NCBI RefSeq assembly: GCF_030811855.1
Contig: NZ_JAUSRN010000016.1
Span: forward strand, 89,422 to 153,421
Reading direction: 5' to 3'
DNA from: Variovorax paradoxus
GTDB lineage: Bacteria > Pseudomonadota > Gammaproteobacteria > Burkholderiales > Burkholderiaceae_C
DNA length: 64,000 nt
In this document: positions 32,239 to 40,932 of the stretch, one piece after another
Layout of the letters: each line of letters starts with the position of its first letter
Position numbering within the stretch: position 1 is the stretch's first letter
The notes under the pieces: generated by a model
Told to the model about the DNA's origin: nothing
Database searches by the model: none
The model's input: the letters and a program-made list of their open reading frames with translations, nothing else
Program-made: the position numbers and the translations under genes

Positions 32239-33681
32239 TCAAGCCAGCGCTGGCGGGCGATGAGACGCCCAGCCGCACGCCTGGTCATACGCATGCCCAA
32301 GCCGCAGCACGTCCAGGTCGGCATGGATCGGCCCCGCGAGTTGCAGGCCCATCGGCAACCCGCCCTCGCCAAAACCCGCGCGCACGTTCAGCGTCGGCAA
32401 CCCGGCCAGCGTGAACGGCGTGACGATCTCCATCCACCGGTGGTAGGTGTCGCTCGGCACGCCGGCCACTTCGGCGGGCCAATGCAGTTCGGCATCGAAC
32501 GGAAACACCTGCGCGGTCGGCGCCAGCACGAAATCGAAGCGTTCGAAGAGCTTGAGGAACGCGCGGTAAACGTTCGATCGATAGAGCGAGGCCTGGTACA
32601 GCGAGGCCGCATCGAGATGCCGGCTTTGCTCGATCTCCCATTGCGCCTCAGGCTTGAGCTGTGCAAACAGCTTGGGGTCGCTCAGATAGGCGCCGAGCTT
32701 GCCGCCCACCAGCAATTGCCGCAGCCGCAGCCAGGCGCTCCAGTTGTGTTCGCGCGGCACGTCCAGCGTGCAGGGCTCGACCTCGCAGCCGAGGGTGCGA
32801 AAGATGCCCAGCGCACTTTCGCCCAGTTCGCGGATGCCGGGCGCGAGCGGCAGTTCGGGCCAAATGCTTCCGAGCCAGCCGATGCGAAGGCCCTGAACGT
32901 CGGCGTCGAGCTGGAGCGCGTCTGGCGAGGGCAGCGGCCGCGGCGACGACAGCGGCACGCGTGAGTCGAAGCCCGCCTGCACCGCGAGCAGCCGTGCCGT
33001 GTCTTCCACCGTCCGGCCCATCGGCCCTTCGGTGCCCAGCTGCTGAAAGAAGAGTTCCTGCTCGGGATCGCCCGGCACCCGTCCGCGCGAGGGGCGCATG
33101 CCGATCGTGTTGTTGAACGCGGCCGGGTTGCGCAGCGAGCCCATCATGTCGCTGCCGTCGGCCACCGGCAGCATGCCGAGGGCCAGCGCCACGGCCGCAC
33201 CGCCGCTGCTGCCGCCGGCGCTGCGCTCGGGCGCATAGGCATTGCGGGTGATGCCGAACACCGTGTTGTAGGTGTGCGAGCCCAGGCCGAATTCGGGCGT
33301 GTTGGTCTTGCCGATCACGATGGCGCCGGCTTCGCGCATGCGCGCGACGTGCAGGCTGTCGGCCCGCGCCGGCGAGCGCGGCGACAGTGGCGAACCCATG
33401 GAGGTCGGCAGGCCGGCCGCGTGGCTCAGGTCCTTCACGGCCAATGGAAAGCCGTGCATCCAGCCGCGCCGTTCGCCGCGCGCCAGTTCGGCGTCGCGCT
33501 CGCTTGCTTCGGTTAGCAGCGCCTCGGATTCGCGCAGCGAAACGATGGCATTGAAGCGAGGGTTGAGCGCCTCGATGCGGGCCAGCGAGGCTTGCATCAG
33601 CTCGCGGCAGGACACGCTGCGGGATGTGATGCGGCGCGAAAGCTCGGTGGCGGTGAGTTCGAGGATGTCGGCAGGCGGCAT
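32239..33681 (-). CDS. Amidase-signature family hydrolase
   Basis: A 480-residue amidase-signature enzyme. The Ser-cisSer-Lys triad is visible: Lys in HGFPLAVKDLSHAAG (near 80), Ser in AGGSSGGAAVAL (about 155-166) and the nucleophile Ser in DMMGSLRNPAAF. The family hydrolyses amides such as those of carboxylic acids or peptidyl compounds, or transfers ammonia in the GatA branch; no GatB or GatC is present here. There is no signal peptide. It is alone on its strand, divergent from a LysR gene 92 nt away that may regulate it. Substrate unknown. Confidence 0.9.
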   Translation of the reverse strand: MPPADILELTATELSRRITSRSVSCRELMQASLARIEALNPRFNAIVSLRESEALLTEASERDAELARGERRGWMHGFPLAVKDLSHAAGLPTSMGSPLSPRSPARADSLHVARMREAGAIVIGKTNTPEFGLGSHTYNTVFGITRNAYAPERSAGGSSGGAAVALALGMLPVADGSDMMGSLRNPAAFNNTIGMRPSRGRVPGDPEQELFFQQLGTEGPMGRTVEDTARLLAVQAGFDSRVPLSSPRPLPSPDALQLDADVQGLRIGWLGSIWPELPLAPGIRELGESALGIFRTLGCEVEPCTLDVPREHNWSAWLRLRQLLVGGKLGAYLSDPKLFAQLKPEAQWEIEQSRHLDAASLYQASLYRSNVYRAFLKLFERFDFVLAPTAQVFPFDAELHWPAEVAGVPSDTYHRWMEIVTPFTLAGLPTLNVRAGFGEGGLPMGLQLAGPIHADLDVLRLGHAYDQACGWASHRPPALA

Positions 33682-33773
33682 GGCGAGGGCGATCCGGTGG
33701 GGAGGGGTCTTCGAGAACCTAAGTATGTGCCAGAGGCCCGCAGCCGGCCTTCACGCGGACATAATCGCCGCGT

Positions 33774-34763
33774 ATGGAAACCAAGTGGCTCGAAGACTTC
33801 ATCAGCCTGGCGGAAACGCGCAGCTTCAGCCGCTCCGCCCAATTGAGGCACGTCACCCAGCCGGCGTTCTCGCGCCGTATCCAGGCGCTCGAGGGCTGGG
33901 CGGGCACCGACCTGGTCGACCGCAGTTCGTACCCCACGCGCCTCACGCCCGCGGGCCAGACGCTCTATAGCCAGGCCATCGAAATGCTGCAGTCTCTGCA
34001 GAGCACCCGCGCCATGCTGCGCGGCCATTCGGCGGCCGGGCAGGACGTGATCGAGATTGCGGTGCCGCACACCCTCGCATTCACCTTTTTCCCGTCTTGG
34101 GTGACCAGCCTGCGCGAGCATTTCGGCCCCATCAAGAGCCGGCTCATCGCGCTCAACGTGCACGACGCCGTGCTGCGCCTGGTCGAGGGCAGCTGCGACC
34201 TGCTCATTGCCTATCACCACCCCTCGCAGCCGCTGCAGCTCGACGCCAACAAGTACGAGATGGTCAGCCTGGGCGAGGAAACCGTGGCCCCCTGGGTCAA
34301 GGCCGATGCCGAAGGCGCGCCGCGCTTCCGGCTGCCTGGCCGGCCGGGCCAGCCCCTGCCTTACCTGGGCTACGCGCCCGGAGCCTACCTGGGTCGCGTG
34401 GTCGACCAGCTGCTGAAGGAGTCGGGCACCGCCATCCACCTCGACCGGGTCTATGAAACCGACATGGCCGAAGGGCTGAAGGTCATGGCGCTCGAAGGCC
34501 ACGGCATCGCCTTTCTGCCCCAAAGCGCGGTGCGCAACGAGATCAAGTCGCGCAAGCTCGTGAGCGCGCTGCCGCCCGAAATCGACAGCCTGGAAGCGAC
34601 GATGGAGATCCGCGCTTACCGCGAGCGGCCCGGCGTTTCGGCACCCGTGAAGACCGGTACCGGCCGGCCGTCCAAGGCCGCCGCGGCATCGGAAGGCTTG
34701 CAGCCCAAGCGCACGGCCGATGCGCTTTGGTCGTACCTCGTCGGCGCCCAGCCGCCGCGCTGA
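33774..34763 (+). CDS. LysR-family regulator, HypT/YjiE-like
   Basis: A 329-residue LysR protein. The N-terminus METKWLEDFISLAETRSFSR and QPAFSRRIQALEGWAGTDLV is of the YjiE/HypT type. The effector domain continues with IEIAVPHTLAFTFFPSWV, and there is an unusually long basic tail (RPSKAAAASEGLQPKRTADAL). In E. coli the homologue senses hypochlorite through Met oxidation; whether this one does is unknown. A CATAAT box ends 8 nt before the ATG with no ribosome binding site, suggesting a leaderless mRNA. It is divergent from the amidase and upstream of aspA on the same strand. Confidence 0.87.
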   Translation: METKWLEDFISLAETRSFSRSAQLRHVTQPAFSRRIQALEGWAGTDLVDRSSYPTRLTPAGQTLYSQAIEMLQSLQSTRAMLRGHSAAGQDVIEIAVPHTLAFTFFPSWVTSLREHFGPIKSRLIALNVHDAVLRLVEGSCDLLIAYHHPSQPLQLDANKYEMVSLGEETVAPWVKADAEGAPRFRLPGRPGQPLPYLGYAPGAYLGRVVDQLLKESGTAIHLDRVYETDMAEGLKVMALEGHGIAFLPQSAVRNEIKSRKLVSALPPEIDSLEATMEIRAYRERPGVSAPVKTGTGRPSKAAAASEGLQPKRTADALWSYLVGAQPPR

Positions 34764-34783
34764 CGCGAATTGACCCGCTGGAT

Positions 34784-34798
34784 TTGTGCGTTGCACAA
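34784..34798. promoter_or_regulatory. Operator-like palindrome before the aspA -10 box
   Basis: TTGTGC-GTT-GCACAA is a perfect inverted repeat ending 2 nt before TATAAG at 34801-34806. It would occupy the spacer of a promoter reading toward aspA, where a repressor would block initiation. The protein that binds it is unknown. Confidence 0.5.
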
Positions 34799-34800
34799 TC

Positions 34801-34948
34801 TATAAGTGCCGCGCATAGGACCCCCCGCAAACGGCATTGGCGCTGCGGACGAGGGGCTACTACAGTCGCGGCAGTTTTTGCCGCTGTCACACAGCAAACT
34901 TCCGGCACGCGCCACACGCGTGCTTTTTTTTAAGCCGAGGAACCCCGT
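34801..34948 (+). promoter_or_regulatory. aspA 5' leader with internal terminator
   Basis: From the TATAAG box to the aspA ATG there are about 140 nt. The leader contains a perfect hairpin GCGGCA-GTTTT-TGCCGC (34868-34884) and then a perfect intrinsic terminator (34905-34932). A GAGGA ribosome binding site follows about 5 nt after the T-run. No room remains for a promoter downstream of the terminator. Confidence 0.5.
34905..34932 (+). terminator. Intrinsic terminator just upstream of aspA
   Basis: GCACGCG-CCACA-CGCGTGC followed by nine T residues: a perfect 7-bp GC stem with a T-run, ending 16 nt before the aspA start codon and 142 nt after the LysR stop. Confidence 0.85.
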
Positions 34949-36400
34949 ATGAGCCCGAATTTCAGGACCGAACACGACTTTCTCGGAGAAAAGCAGATTC
35001 CTGCCTTTGCCTACTGGGGCGTGCACACAGCGCGCGCGGTCGAGAACTTCGCCATCTCCGGCACCCGCGTCTCGGCCATGCCCGAGCTGGTGCGCGCGCT
35101 GGCTTTCGTGAAGAAGGCGGCCACCCGCGCCAATGCCGACCTGGGCGCCATCGACCGCGACCGCGCGGCGGCGATCATTCTGGCCTGCGAGGACCTCATC
35201 GAGGGCAAGCTGCTCGACGAATTCGTTGTCGACGTGATCCAGGGCGGCGCGGGCACCTCTACCAACATGAACGCCAACGAGGTGATCTGCAACCTCGCGC
35301 TCGAGAAGCTCGGCCATGAAAAAGGGCGCTACGACGTGCTGCACCCCAACGACCACATCAATGCCTCGCAGAGCACCAACGACGTCTACCCGACGGCGGT
35401 GCGGCTGGCGCTGTGGTTTGCCATCGGACGGCTGCTCGAATCCATGGCGGCGCTGCGCAAGAGCTTCGAAGCCAAGGCGCTCGAATTCAAGGACATCCTC
35501 AAGATCGGCCGCACCCAGCTGCAGGACGCCGTGCCCATGACCCTGGGCCAGGAGTTCCTGACCTACGCCATCATGATCGGCGAGGACGAGGCCCGGCTCG
35601 GCGAGGCGCGCGCGCTCATCGAGGAAATCAACCTTGGCGCCACCGCCATCGGCACCGGCATCAACGCGCCGCATGGGTATGCCAACCTCGCCTGCCAGTA
35701 CCTGGCCGAGCAGACCGGCGTGCCGCTCAAGCAGTCGGCCAATCTCATCGAGGCCACGCAGGACACTGGCGCCTTCGTGCAGCTGTCGGGCGTTCTCAAA
35801 CGCGTGGCGTGCAAACTGAGCAAGACCTGCAACGACCTGCGCCTGCTGTCGAGCGGACCGCAGGCGGGCTTCGGCGAAATCCGCCTGCCGGCGCGCCAGG
35901 CCGGCTCGTCGATCATGCCCGGCAAGGTCAACCCGGTGATCCCGGAAGTGATGAACCAGGTGGCCTTCGAGGTCATCGGCAACGACATCACCGTCACGAT
36001 GGCGTCGGAAGCCGGACAGCTGCAGCTCAACGCCTTCGAGCCGATCATGGGATGGAGCCTGTTCAAGAGCATTCAGCACCTGAGCAATGCCTGCATCACC
36101 CTGCGGCTGAATTGCATCGATGGCATCGAGGCGAACCGCGAGTTCCTGGCCAAGCGGGTGCGTGAGTCGGTCACGCTGGTCACCGCGCTCAACCCGCTGA
36201 TCGGCTACGAAAAGGCCGCGCTGATCGCCAAAACCGCGCTGGCCACCGGCGGGCCGATCGACCTCGTGGCCGAATCGCTCGGCATCATGACGCGCGCAGA
36301 AATGGAGGCGCTGCTGGTGCCCGAAAACCTGACCCAGCCGGTGCGCCTGGCTGCGCCGGTGCCCCCGGCTGCCGAGCCCTCGGGCACAAAGGCTGCTTAG
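34949..36400 (+). CDS. aspA: Aspartate ammonia-lyase
   Basis: A 483-residue homotetrameric lyase of the fumarase/aspartase superfamily that deaminates L-aspartate to fumarate. FRTEHDFLGEKQIPAFAYWG is the aspartase-type N-terminus. Substrate loops are GGAGTSTNMNANEVICN and HINASQSTNDVYPTAVR, and the flexible loop with the catalytic Ser is GSSIMPGKVNPVIPEVMNQV. Residues around LIEATQDTGAFVQ and VMNQVAFEVIGND favour aspartase over fumarase C. The C-terminus adds a short Ala/Pro tail. It lies upstream of the gltIJKL importer, forming an uptake-and-deamination module for acidic amino acids. The leader contains a terminator. Confidence 0.93.
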   Translation: MSPNFRTEHDFLGEKQIPAFAYWGVHTARAVENFAISGTRVSAMPELVRALAFVKKAATRANADLGAIDRDRAAAIILACEDLIEGKLLDEFVVDVIQGGAGTSTNMNANEVICNLALEKLGHEKGRYDVLHPNDHINASQSTNDVYPTAVRLALWFAIGRLLESMAALRKSFEAKALEFKDILKIGRTQLQDAVPMTLGQEFLTYAIMIGEDEARLGEARALIEEINLGATAIGTGINAPHGYANLACQYLAEQTGVPLKQSANLIEATQDTGAFVQLSGVLKRVACKLSKTCNDLRLLSSGPQAGFGEIRLPARQAGSSIMPGKVNPVIPEVMNQVAFEVIGNDITVTMASEAGQLQLNAFEPIMGWSLFKSIQHLSNACITLRLNCIDGIEANREFLAKRVRESVTLVTALNPLIGYEKAALIAKTALATGGPIDLVAESLGIMTRAEMEALLVPENLTQPVRLAAPVPPAAEPSGTKAA

Positions 36401-36573
36401 TGAAAGTCGGACAATGCCTTTGGGTTCATCTGCACCACGTCGGCGCCTAGGCGCGCGTGGCCGGTGCGGACGTCATCGAGAATGCACCGGGTTGGCCCGG
36501 GTATTCCCCAGGACGTGAATGTCTAGAATTTCGTTGTATCTGTATCTCTTAGTCACCCTCAGGAGTTTTCCAA

Positions 36574-37476
36574 ATGAAGAAGCAAGTATTGGCATTGGCA
36601 ATCGCGGCACTGGCCGCAGGCAGCGCCTTTGCGCAGGCCAATGACACCCTGGCCAAGATCAAGGCATCGGGCAGCATCACCGAGGGCGTGCGGGAATCCT
36701 CGGGCCTGTCGTACACACTGGGCAACGGCCAGTACACCGGCTTTCACTACGACGTCTGCGCCAACATCATCCGCGACATCCAGAAGCACCTGGGCCTCGC
36801 CAAGCTCGAGACCAAGTTCCAGCCCGTGACCTCGCAAAACCGCGTGCCGCTGGTGCAGAACGGTACCGTCGACCTCGAGTGCGGCTCCACCACCAACAAC
36901 GCCACGCGCCAGAAGGACGTCGCCTTTGCAGTGACCACCTACGTCGAGGAAGTGCGCATCGCGGTCAAGGCCAACTCGGGCATCACCTCGATCAAGGACC
37001 TCAACGGCAAGACCGTGGCCACCACCACCGGCACCACCTCGGTCCAGACCCTGCGCAAGAACGAGCGCGCCGGTGGCATCGACTTCAAGGAACTCTATGG
37101 CAAGGACCACTCCGACAGCTTCCTGCTGCTGGAATCGGGCCGCGCCGACGCGTTCGTGATGGACGGCTCCATCCTGGCCTCGAACATTGCCAAGTCGAAG
37201 TCGCCCGCCGACTACAAGATCGTCGGTGAAGTGCTCAGCGTCGAGCCCATCGCCATCATGATCCGCAAGGACGACCCCGCCTTCAAGAAGGTGGTGGACG
37301 ACAGCATCAAGTCGCAGATCAAGAACGGCGACCTCGCCAAGCTCTGGGACAAGTGGTTCCTGAAGCCGATTCCCCCGGCAAACGTCACGGTGAACCTGCC
37401 GCTGTCCGACGCCACGAAGGCCGCATGGGCCAACCCGAACGACAAGCCCATGGAAGAGTACGCCGCCAAGAAGTAA
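36574..37476 (+). CDS. gltI: Glutamate/aspartate ABC transporter substrate-binding protein
   Basis: Periplasmic receptor of 300 residues. The signal peptide MKKQVLALAIAALAAGSAFA is followed by a family 3 amino-acid binding fold: ITEGVRESSGLSYTLGNGQY, GFHYDVCANIIRDIQKHLG, VDLECGSTTNNATRQKDVAF and TTGTTSVQTLRKNER. The Cys and the TTNN-x-TR segment are typical of GltI receptors for glutamate and aspartate. A CAGGAG ribosome binding site precedes the ATG. The 173-nt gap after aspA holds a TAGAAT -10-like box at 36524 and a CCGGG/CCCGG hairpin, so it probably has its own promoter. A strong hairpin separates it from the permease genes. Confidence 0.94.
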   Translation: MKKQVLALAIAALAAGSAFAQANDTLAKIKASGSITEGVRESSGLSYTLGNGQYTGFHYDVCANIIRDIQKHLGLAKLETKFQPVTSQNRVPLVQNGTVDLECGSTTNNATRQKDVAFAVTTYVEEVRIAVKANSGITSIKDLNGKTVATTTGTTSVQTLRKNERAGGIDFKELYGKDHSDSFLLLESGRADAFVMDGSILASNIAKSKSPADYKIVGEVLSVEPIAIMIRKDDPAFKKVVDDSIKSQIKNGDLAKLWDKWFLKPIPPANVTVNLPLSDATKAAWANPNDKPMEEYAAKK

Positions 37477-37497
37477 TCACCGCAAGGTCATCCGCGC

Positions 37498-37530
37498 AAC
37501 GCCCGCCGCCCCCGGCGGGCGTTTGTTTTC
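37498..37530 (+). terminator. Strong intercistronic hairpin between gltI and gltJ
   Basis: AACGCCCGCCG-CCCC-CGGCGGGCGTT is a perfect 11-bp stem with a tetraloop, followed by TGTTTT. It lies 21 nt after the gltI stop. It probably causes partial termination or protects the gltI mRNA 3' end, so that the binding protein exceeds the permease. Confidence 0.75.
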
Positions 37531-37618
37531 GCAAATGCGGCGCAATGCGGCACGCGGGCACGGCCTCTGCTTGCAAGCTGGCTAGCAGTCTGGAAATCTG
37601 AAAGAAGGAGAGTCCCCG

Positions 37619-38350
37619 ATGGGATCAAACTGGGATTGGCAGGTCTTCTTGCAAGACCCTGGCGGGAAGTACCCGACCTATTGGCAGTGGATGCTGTCCG
37701 CATGGGGCTGGACCGTGTCGGTCGCCCTGCTGGCGCTCATCGTCGCGCTGGTGCTGGGCTCGCTCGTCGGCATCATCCGCACCCTGCCCAACAGCCCGTG
37801 GCTCGTGCGCCTGGGCAATGCCTGGGTCGAGCTGTTCCGTAACATCCCCCTGCTGGTGCAGATCTTTCTCTGGTACCACGTCATTCCGGCGCTGATCCCT
37901 GTCATGAAGGGCGTGCCGAGCTTCATCCTGGTGGTGCTGGCGCTGGGCTTCTTCACTTCGGCGCGTATTGCCGAGCAGGTGCGCTCGGGCATCCAGGCGC
38001 TGCCCAAGGGCCAGCGCTATGCGGGCATGGCGGTGGGTTTCACCACGCCGCAGTACTACCGCTACGTCATCTTGCCCATGGCCTACCGCATCATCATTCC
38101 GCCGCTCACCAGCGAGACGATGAACATCTTCAAGAACTCGTCGGTGGCGTTTGCCGTGTCGGTGACCGAACTCACGATGTTCGCCATGCAGGCGCAGGAA
38201 GAAACCTCGCGCGGCATCGAGGTGTACCTGGCGGTCACGGCGCTCTACGTGATCTCGGCCTTTACGATCAATCGGCTGATGGCCTTCGTCGAGAAGAAGA
38301 CGCGCGTGCCGGGCTTCATCGTCTCGGCCAGCGGCGGCGGGGGACACTGA
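37619..38350 (+). CDS. gltJ: Glutamate/aspartate ABC transporter permease
   Basis: Inner-membrane permease of 243 residues of the HisM/GlnP family. After an N-terminal periplasmic stretch (WQVFLQDPGGKYPTYWQWML) the first helix reads VSVALLALIVALVLGSLVGII. The ELFRNIPLLVQIFLWYHV segment is typical of amino-acid permeases. The EAA-type cytoplasmic loop, which contacts the ATPase, spans GQRYAGMAVGFTTPQYYRYV. It pairs with GltK as a heterodimer. A GAAGGAGAG ribosome binding site gives the start. It ends 1 nt before gltK. Confidence 0.93.
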   Translation: MGSNWDWQVFLQDPGGKYPTYWQWMLSAWGWTVSVALLALIVALVLGSLVGIIRTLPNSPWLVRLGNAWVELFRNIPLLVQIFLWYHVIPALIPVMKGVPSFILVVLALGFFTSARIAEQVRSGIQALPKGQRYAGMAVGFTTPQYYRYVILPMAYRIIIPPLTSETMNIFKNSSVAFAVSVTELTMFAMQAQEETSRGIEVYLAVTALYVISAFTINRLMAFVEKKTRVPGFIVSASGGGGH

Positions 38351-38351
38351 C

Positions 38352-39041
38352 ATGATGAATCTCGACCTGTCGTTCTATAACTGGGACGTCATCAGCAACT
38401 TCGTCGTCAAGGGCTTCTACTTCAGCATCATGCTGACGATCGTGGCCACCATTGGCGGCGTGCTCTTCGGCACCGTGCTGGCGCTCATGCGCCTTTCGGG
38501 CAAGAAGTGGCTCGACGCGCCGGCCGCCATCTACGTCAACGGCATGCGCAGCATTCCGCTGGTGATGGTGATCCTGTGGTTCTTCCTGCTGGTGCCGGCC
38601 TCGTTCTACGCGGCCTTCGGTTCCGTCGGCTCGAACTACCGCTCGGAAATCTCGGCCGTGATCACTTTCATCGCGTTCGAGGCGGCTTACTTCAGCGAGA
38701 TCATGCGCGCGGGCATCCAGTCGATCCCGCGCGGCCAGGTGCACGCAGGCCAGGCGGTCGGCATGACCTACGGCCAGAACATGCGCCTCGTGGTGCTGCC
38801 GCAAGCGTTCCGCAACATGCTGCCGGTGCTGCTAACGCAGACCATCATCCTGTTCCAGGACACCTCGCTGGTCTACGCCATCGGCGCCTACGACATGCTC
38901 AAGGGCTTCGAGACCGCGGGCAAGAACTTCGGCCGCCCAATCGAGGCCTATTTGCTCGCGGCCGTCGTTTACTTCATCATGTGCTATGCCTTGTCGTGGC
39001 TCGTCAAGCGCCTCCACAAGAAAATCGCGATCATTCGCTAA
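38352..39041 (+). CDS. gltK: Glutamate/aspartate ABC transporter permease
   Basis: Second inner-membrane permease, 229 residues. Helices start at VVKGFYFSIMLTIVATIGGVLF. MRSIPLVMVILWFFLLVPASF is the conserved amino-acid permease segment. The EAA-loop is in RGQVHAGQAVGMTYGQNMRL, followed by VVLPQAFRNMLPVLLTQTII and QDTSLVYAIGAYDML. It forms the translocation path with GltJ. The start ATGATG lies immediately after the gltJ stop, so translation is probably coupled. Confidence 0.93.
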   Translation: MMNLDLSFYNWDVISNFVVKGFYFSIMLTIVATIGGVLFGTVLALMRLSGKKWLDAPAAIYVNGMRSIPLVMVILWFFLLVPASFYAAFGSVGSNYRSEISAVITFIAFEAAYFSEIMRAGIQSIPRGQVHAGQAVGMTYGQNMRLVVLPQAFRNMLPVLLTQTIILFQDTSLVYAIGAYDMLKGFETAGKNFGRPIEAYLLAAVVYFIMCYALSWLVKRLHKKIAIIR

Positions 39042-39069
39042 GTCGAGTGGCTGAACCGGAGAGAAAGAA

Positions 39070-39819
<750 letters not shown>

Positions 39820-39844
39820 TCGATTCGCTGCGGCACCAAAAAGC

Positions 39845-39880
39845 AAAAGCCACTCTGTTCGCAGCGTGGCTTTTTTATTT
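39845..39880 (+). terminator. Intrinsic terminator after gltL
   Basis: AAAAGCCAC and GTGGCTTTTTT form a stem around a 12-nt loop, with a run of T residues. It lies 26 nt after the gltL stop and before the end of the convergent nucleoside hydrolase gene. Confidence 0.75.
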
Positions 39881-39894
39881 GTTGCCTGGAACTG

Positions 39895-40863
39895 CTATGG
39901 CAGCCGTGCGATGTGTTCGGTCAGCAGATCGAAGAAGCCCTGCGCATCGCCGTCCACGATCCAGTTCGCGTTGGCAGGGCGCTTCAAGCTGCCGTACCAG
40001 TCGGCCACCGTCTGCCCAAAGCCCATGCCTTCGCGGCTGTCGACTTCGACGTTGATCAGCCTGCCCCTGAAGAGCGAGGGCTGCAGCAGGTAAGCAATGA
40101 CGGTGGCGTCATGCACCGGGCCGCCGGGCATGTCGTAGTGCTGCATTTCCTGCGGTGCATAGGCGTCGAGGATGTCGGCAACGATGACGCCGGCCCGATT
40201 GCCGATGGTGCGCAGCCGCGCGATGCGCTCGCCGCTCGTGAGAATCTTGTGCGTCACGTCGAGCGGCAGCATGGTGGTCGGCACGCCGCTCTTCAGCACG
40301 GCCTCGGCCGCATGCGGATCGGCGAACACGTTGAACTCCGCCGTGGGCGTGATGTTGCCGCCGTTGAAATGCGCGCCGGACATGAGCACCAGTTCGTGCA
40401 GGCCGCGCACGATGTCGGGGGCTTGCGTGAGGGCGAGCGCCAGGTTGGTTTGCGGGCCGAGCATGGCGAGCGTCACGCTTCGCTCGGGCGCAGCGCGCAG
40501 CGTGCGGATCAGGTAGTCGACCGCATGGCCTTCGGCCAGCGGCGCGGCGGGTTCATGCACCTTCACGCCCGTGACGCCTTCGTGGCCATGGATGTTGGCC
40601 GCGTAGATCGGCGTGCGTTCCAGGGGCCGTTCCGCGCCCGCGTACACCGGGATCTCCGGCCGGCCGGCCCATTCGCACGCCAGGCGCGCGTTGCGCGAAG
40701 TCTTCGACAGCGGCACGTTGCCCGCCACCGTCGTCAGCGCCTCGATGTGCAGCCGCTCGGGCGCCGCCATTGCGAACAGCAGCGCGATCACGTCGTCGGC
40801 GCCGGGGTCGGTGTCGATGACGAGCGTGTGGACGGCGGCGTCGGCGGGTGGGTTCGGCGGCAT
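39895..40863 (-). CDS. Inosine-uridine preferring nucleoside hydrolase family protein
   Basis: A 322-residue nucleoside N-ribohydrolase-fold protein. The calcium-binding DTDPGADDVIAL motif (about 17-28) is intact. ALTTVAGNVPLSKTSRNA, LGPQTNLALAL and AEFNVFADPHAAEAVL are family segments, and HDATVIAYLLQP holds the late His-Asp pair. Such enzymes cleave ribonucleosides to base and ribose for salvage, but relatives act on other N-glycosides. It lies 69 nt downstream of the dienelactone-hydrolase-like gene on the same strand, and no purine salvage genes are beside it. Confidence 0.92.
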   Translation of the reverse strand: MPPNPPADAAVHTLVIDTDPGADDVIALLFAMAAPERLHIEALTTVAGNVPLSKTSRNARLACEWAGRPEIPVYAGAERPLERTPIYAANIHGHEGVTGVKVHEPAAPLAEGHAVDYLIRTLRAAPERSVTLAMLGPQTNLALALTQAPDIVRGLHELVLMSGAHFNGGNITPTAEFNVFADPHAAEAVLKSGVPTTMLPLDVTHKILTSGERIARLRTIGNRAGVIVADILDAYAPQEMQHYDMPGGPVHDATVIAYLLQPSLFRGRLINVEVDSREGMGFGQTVADWYGSLKRPANANWIVDGDAQGFFDLLTEHIARLP

Positions 40864-40932
40864 GGCAAGGCTCCGTGGCGGGCGCGGACAGCGCGCCCCT
40901 GCCGGGCAAGTCTGCCAGAGCCCGTGCGCCGC

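Noticed and set aside
32239..33681. GatA subunit of amidotransferase
   Set aside because: No gatB or gatC is adjacent, and the gene is alone next to a LysR regulator.
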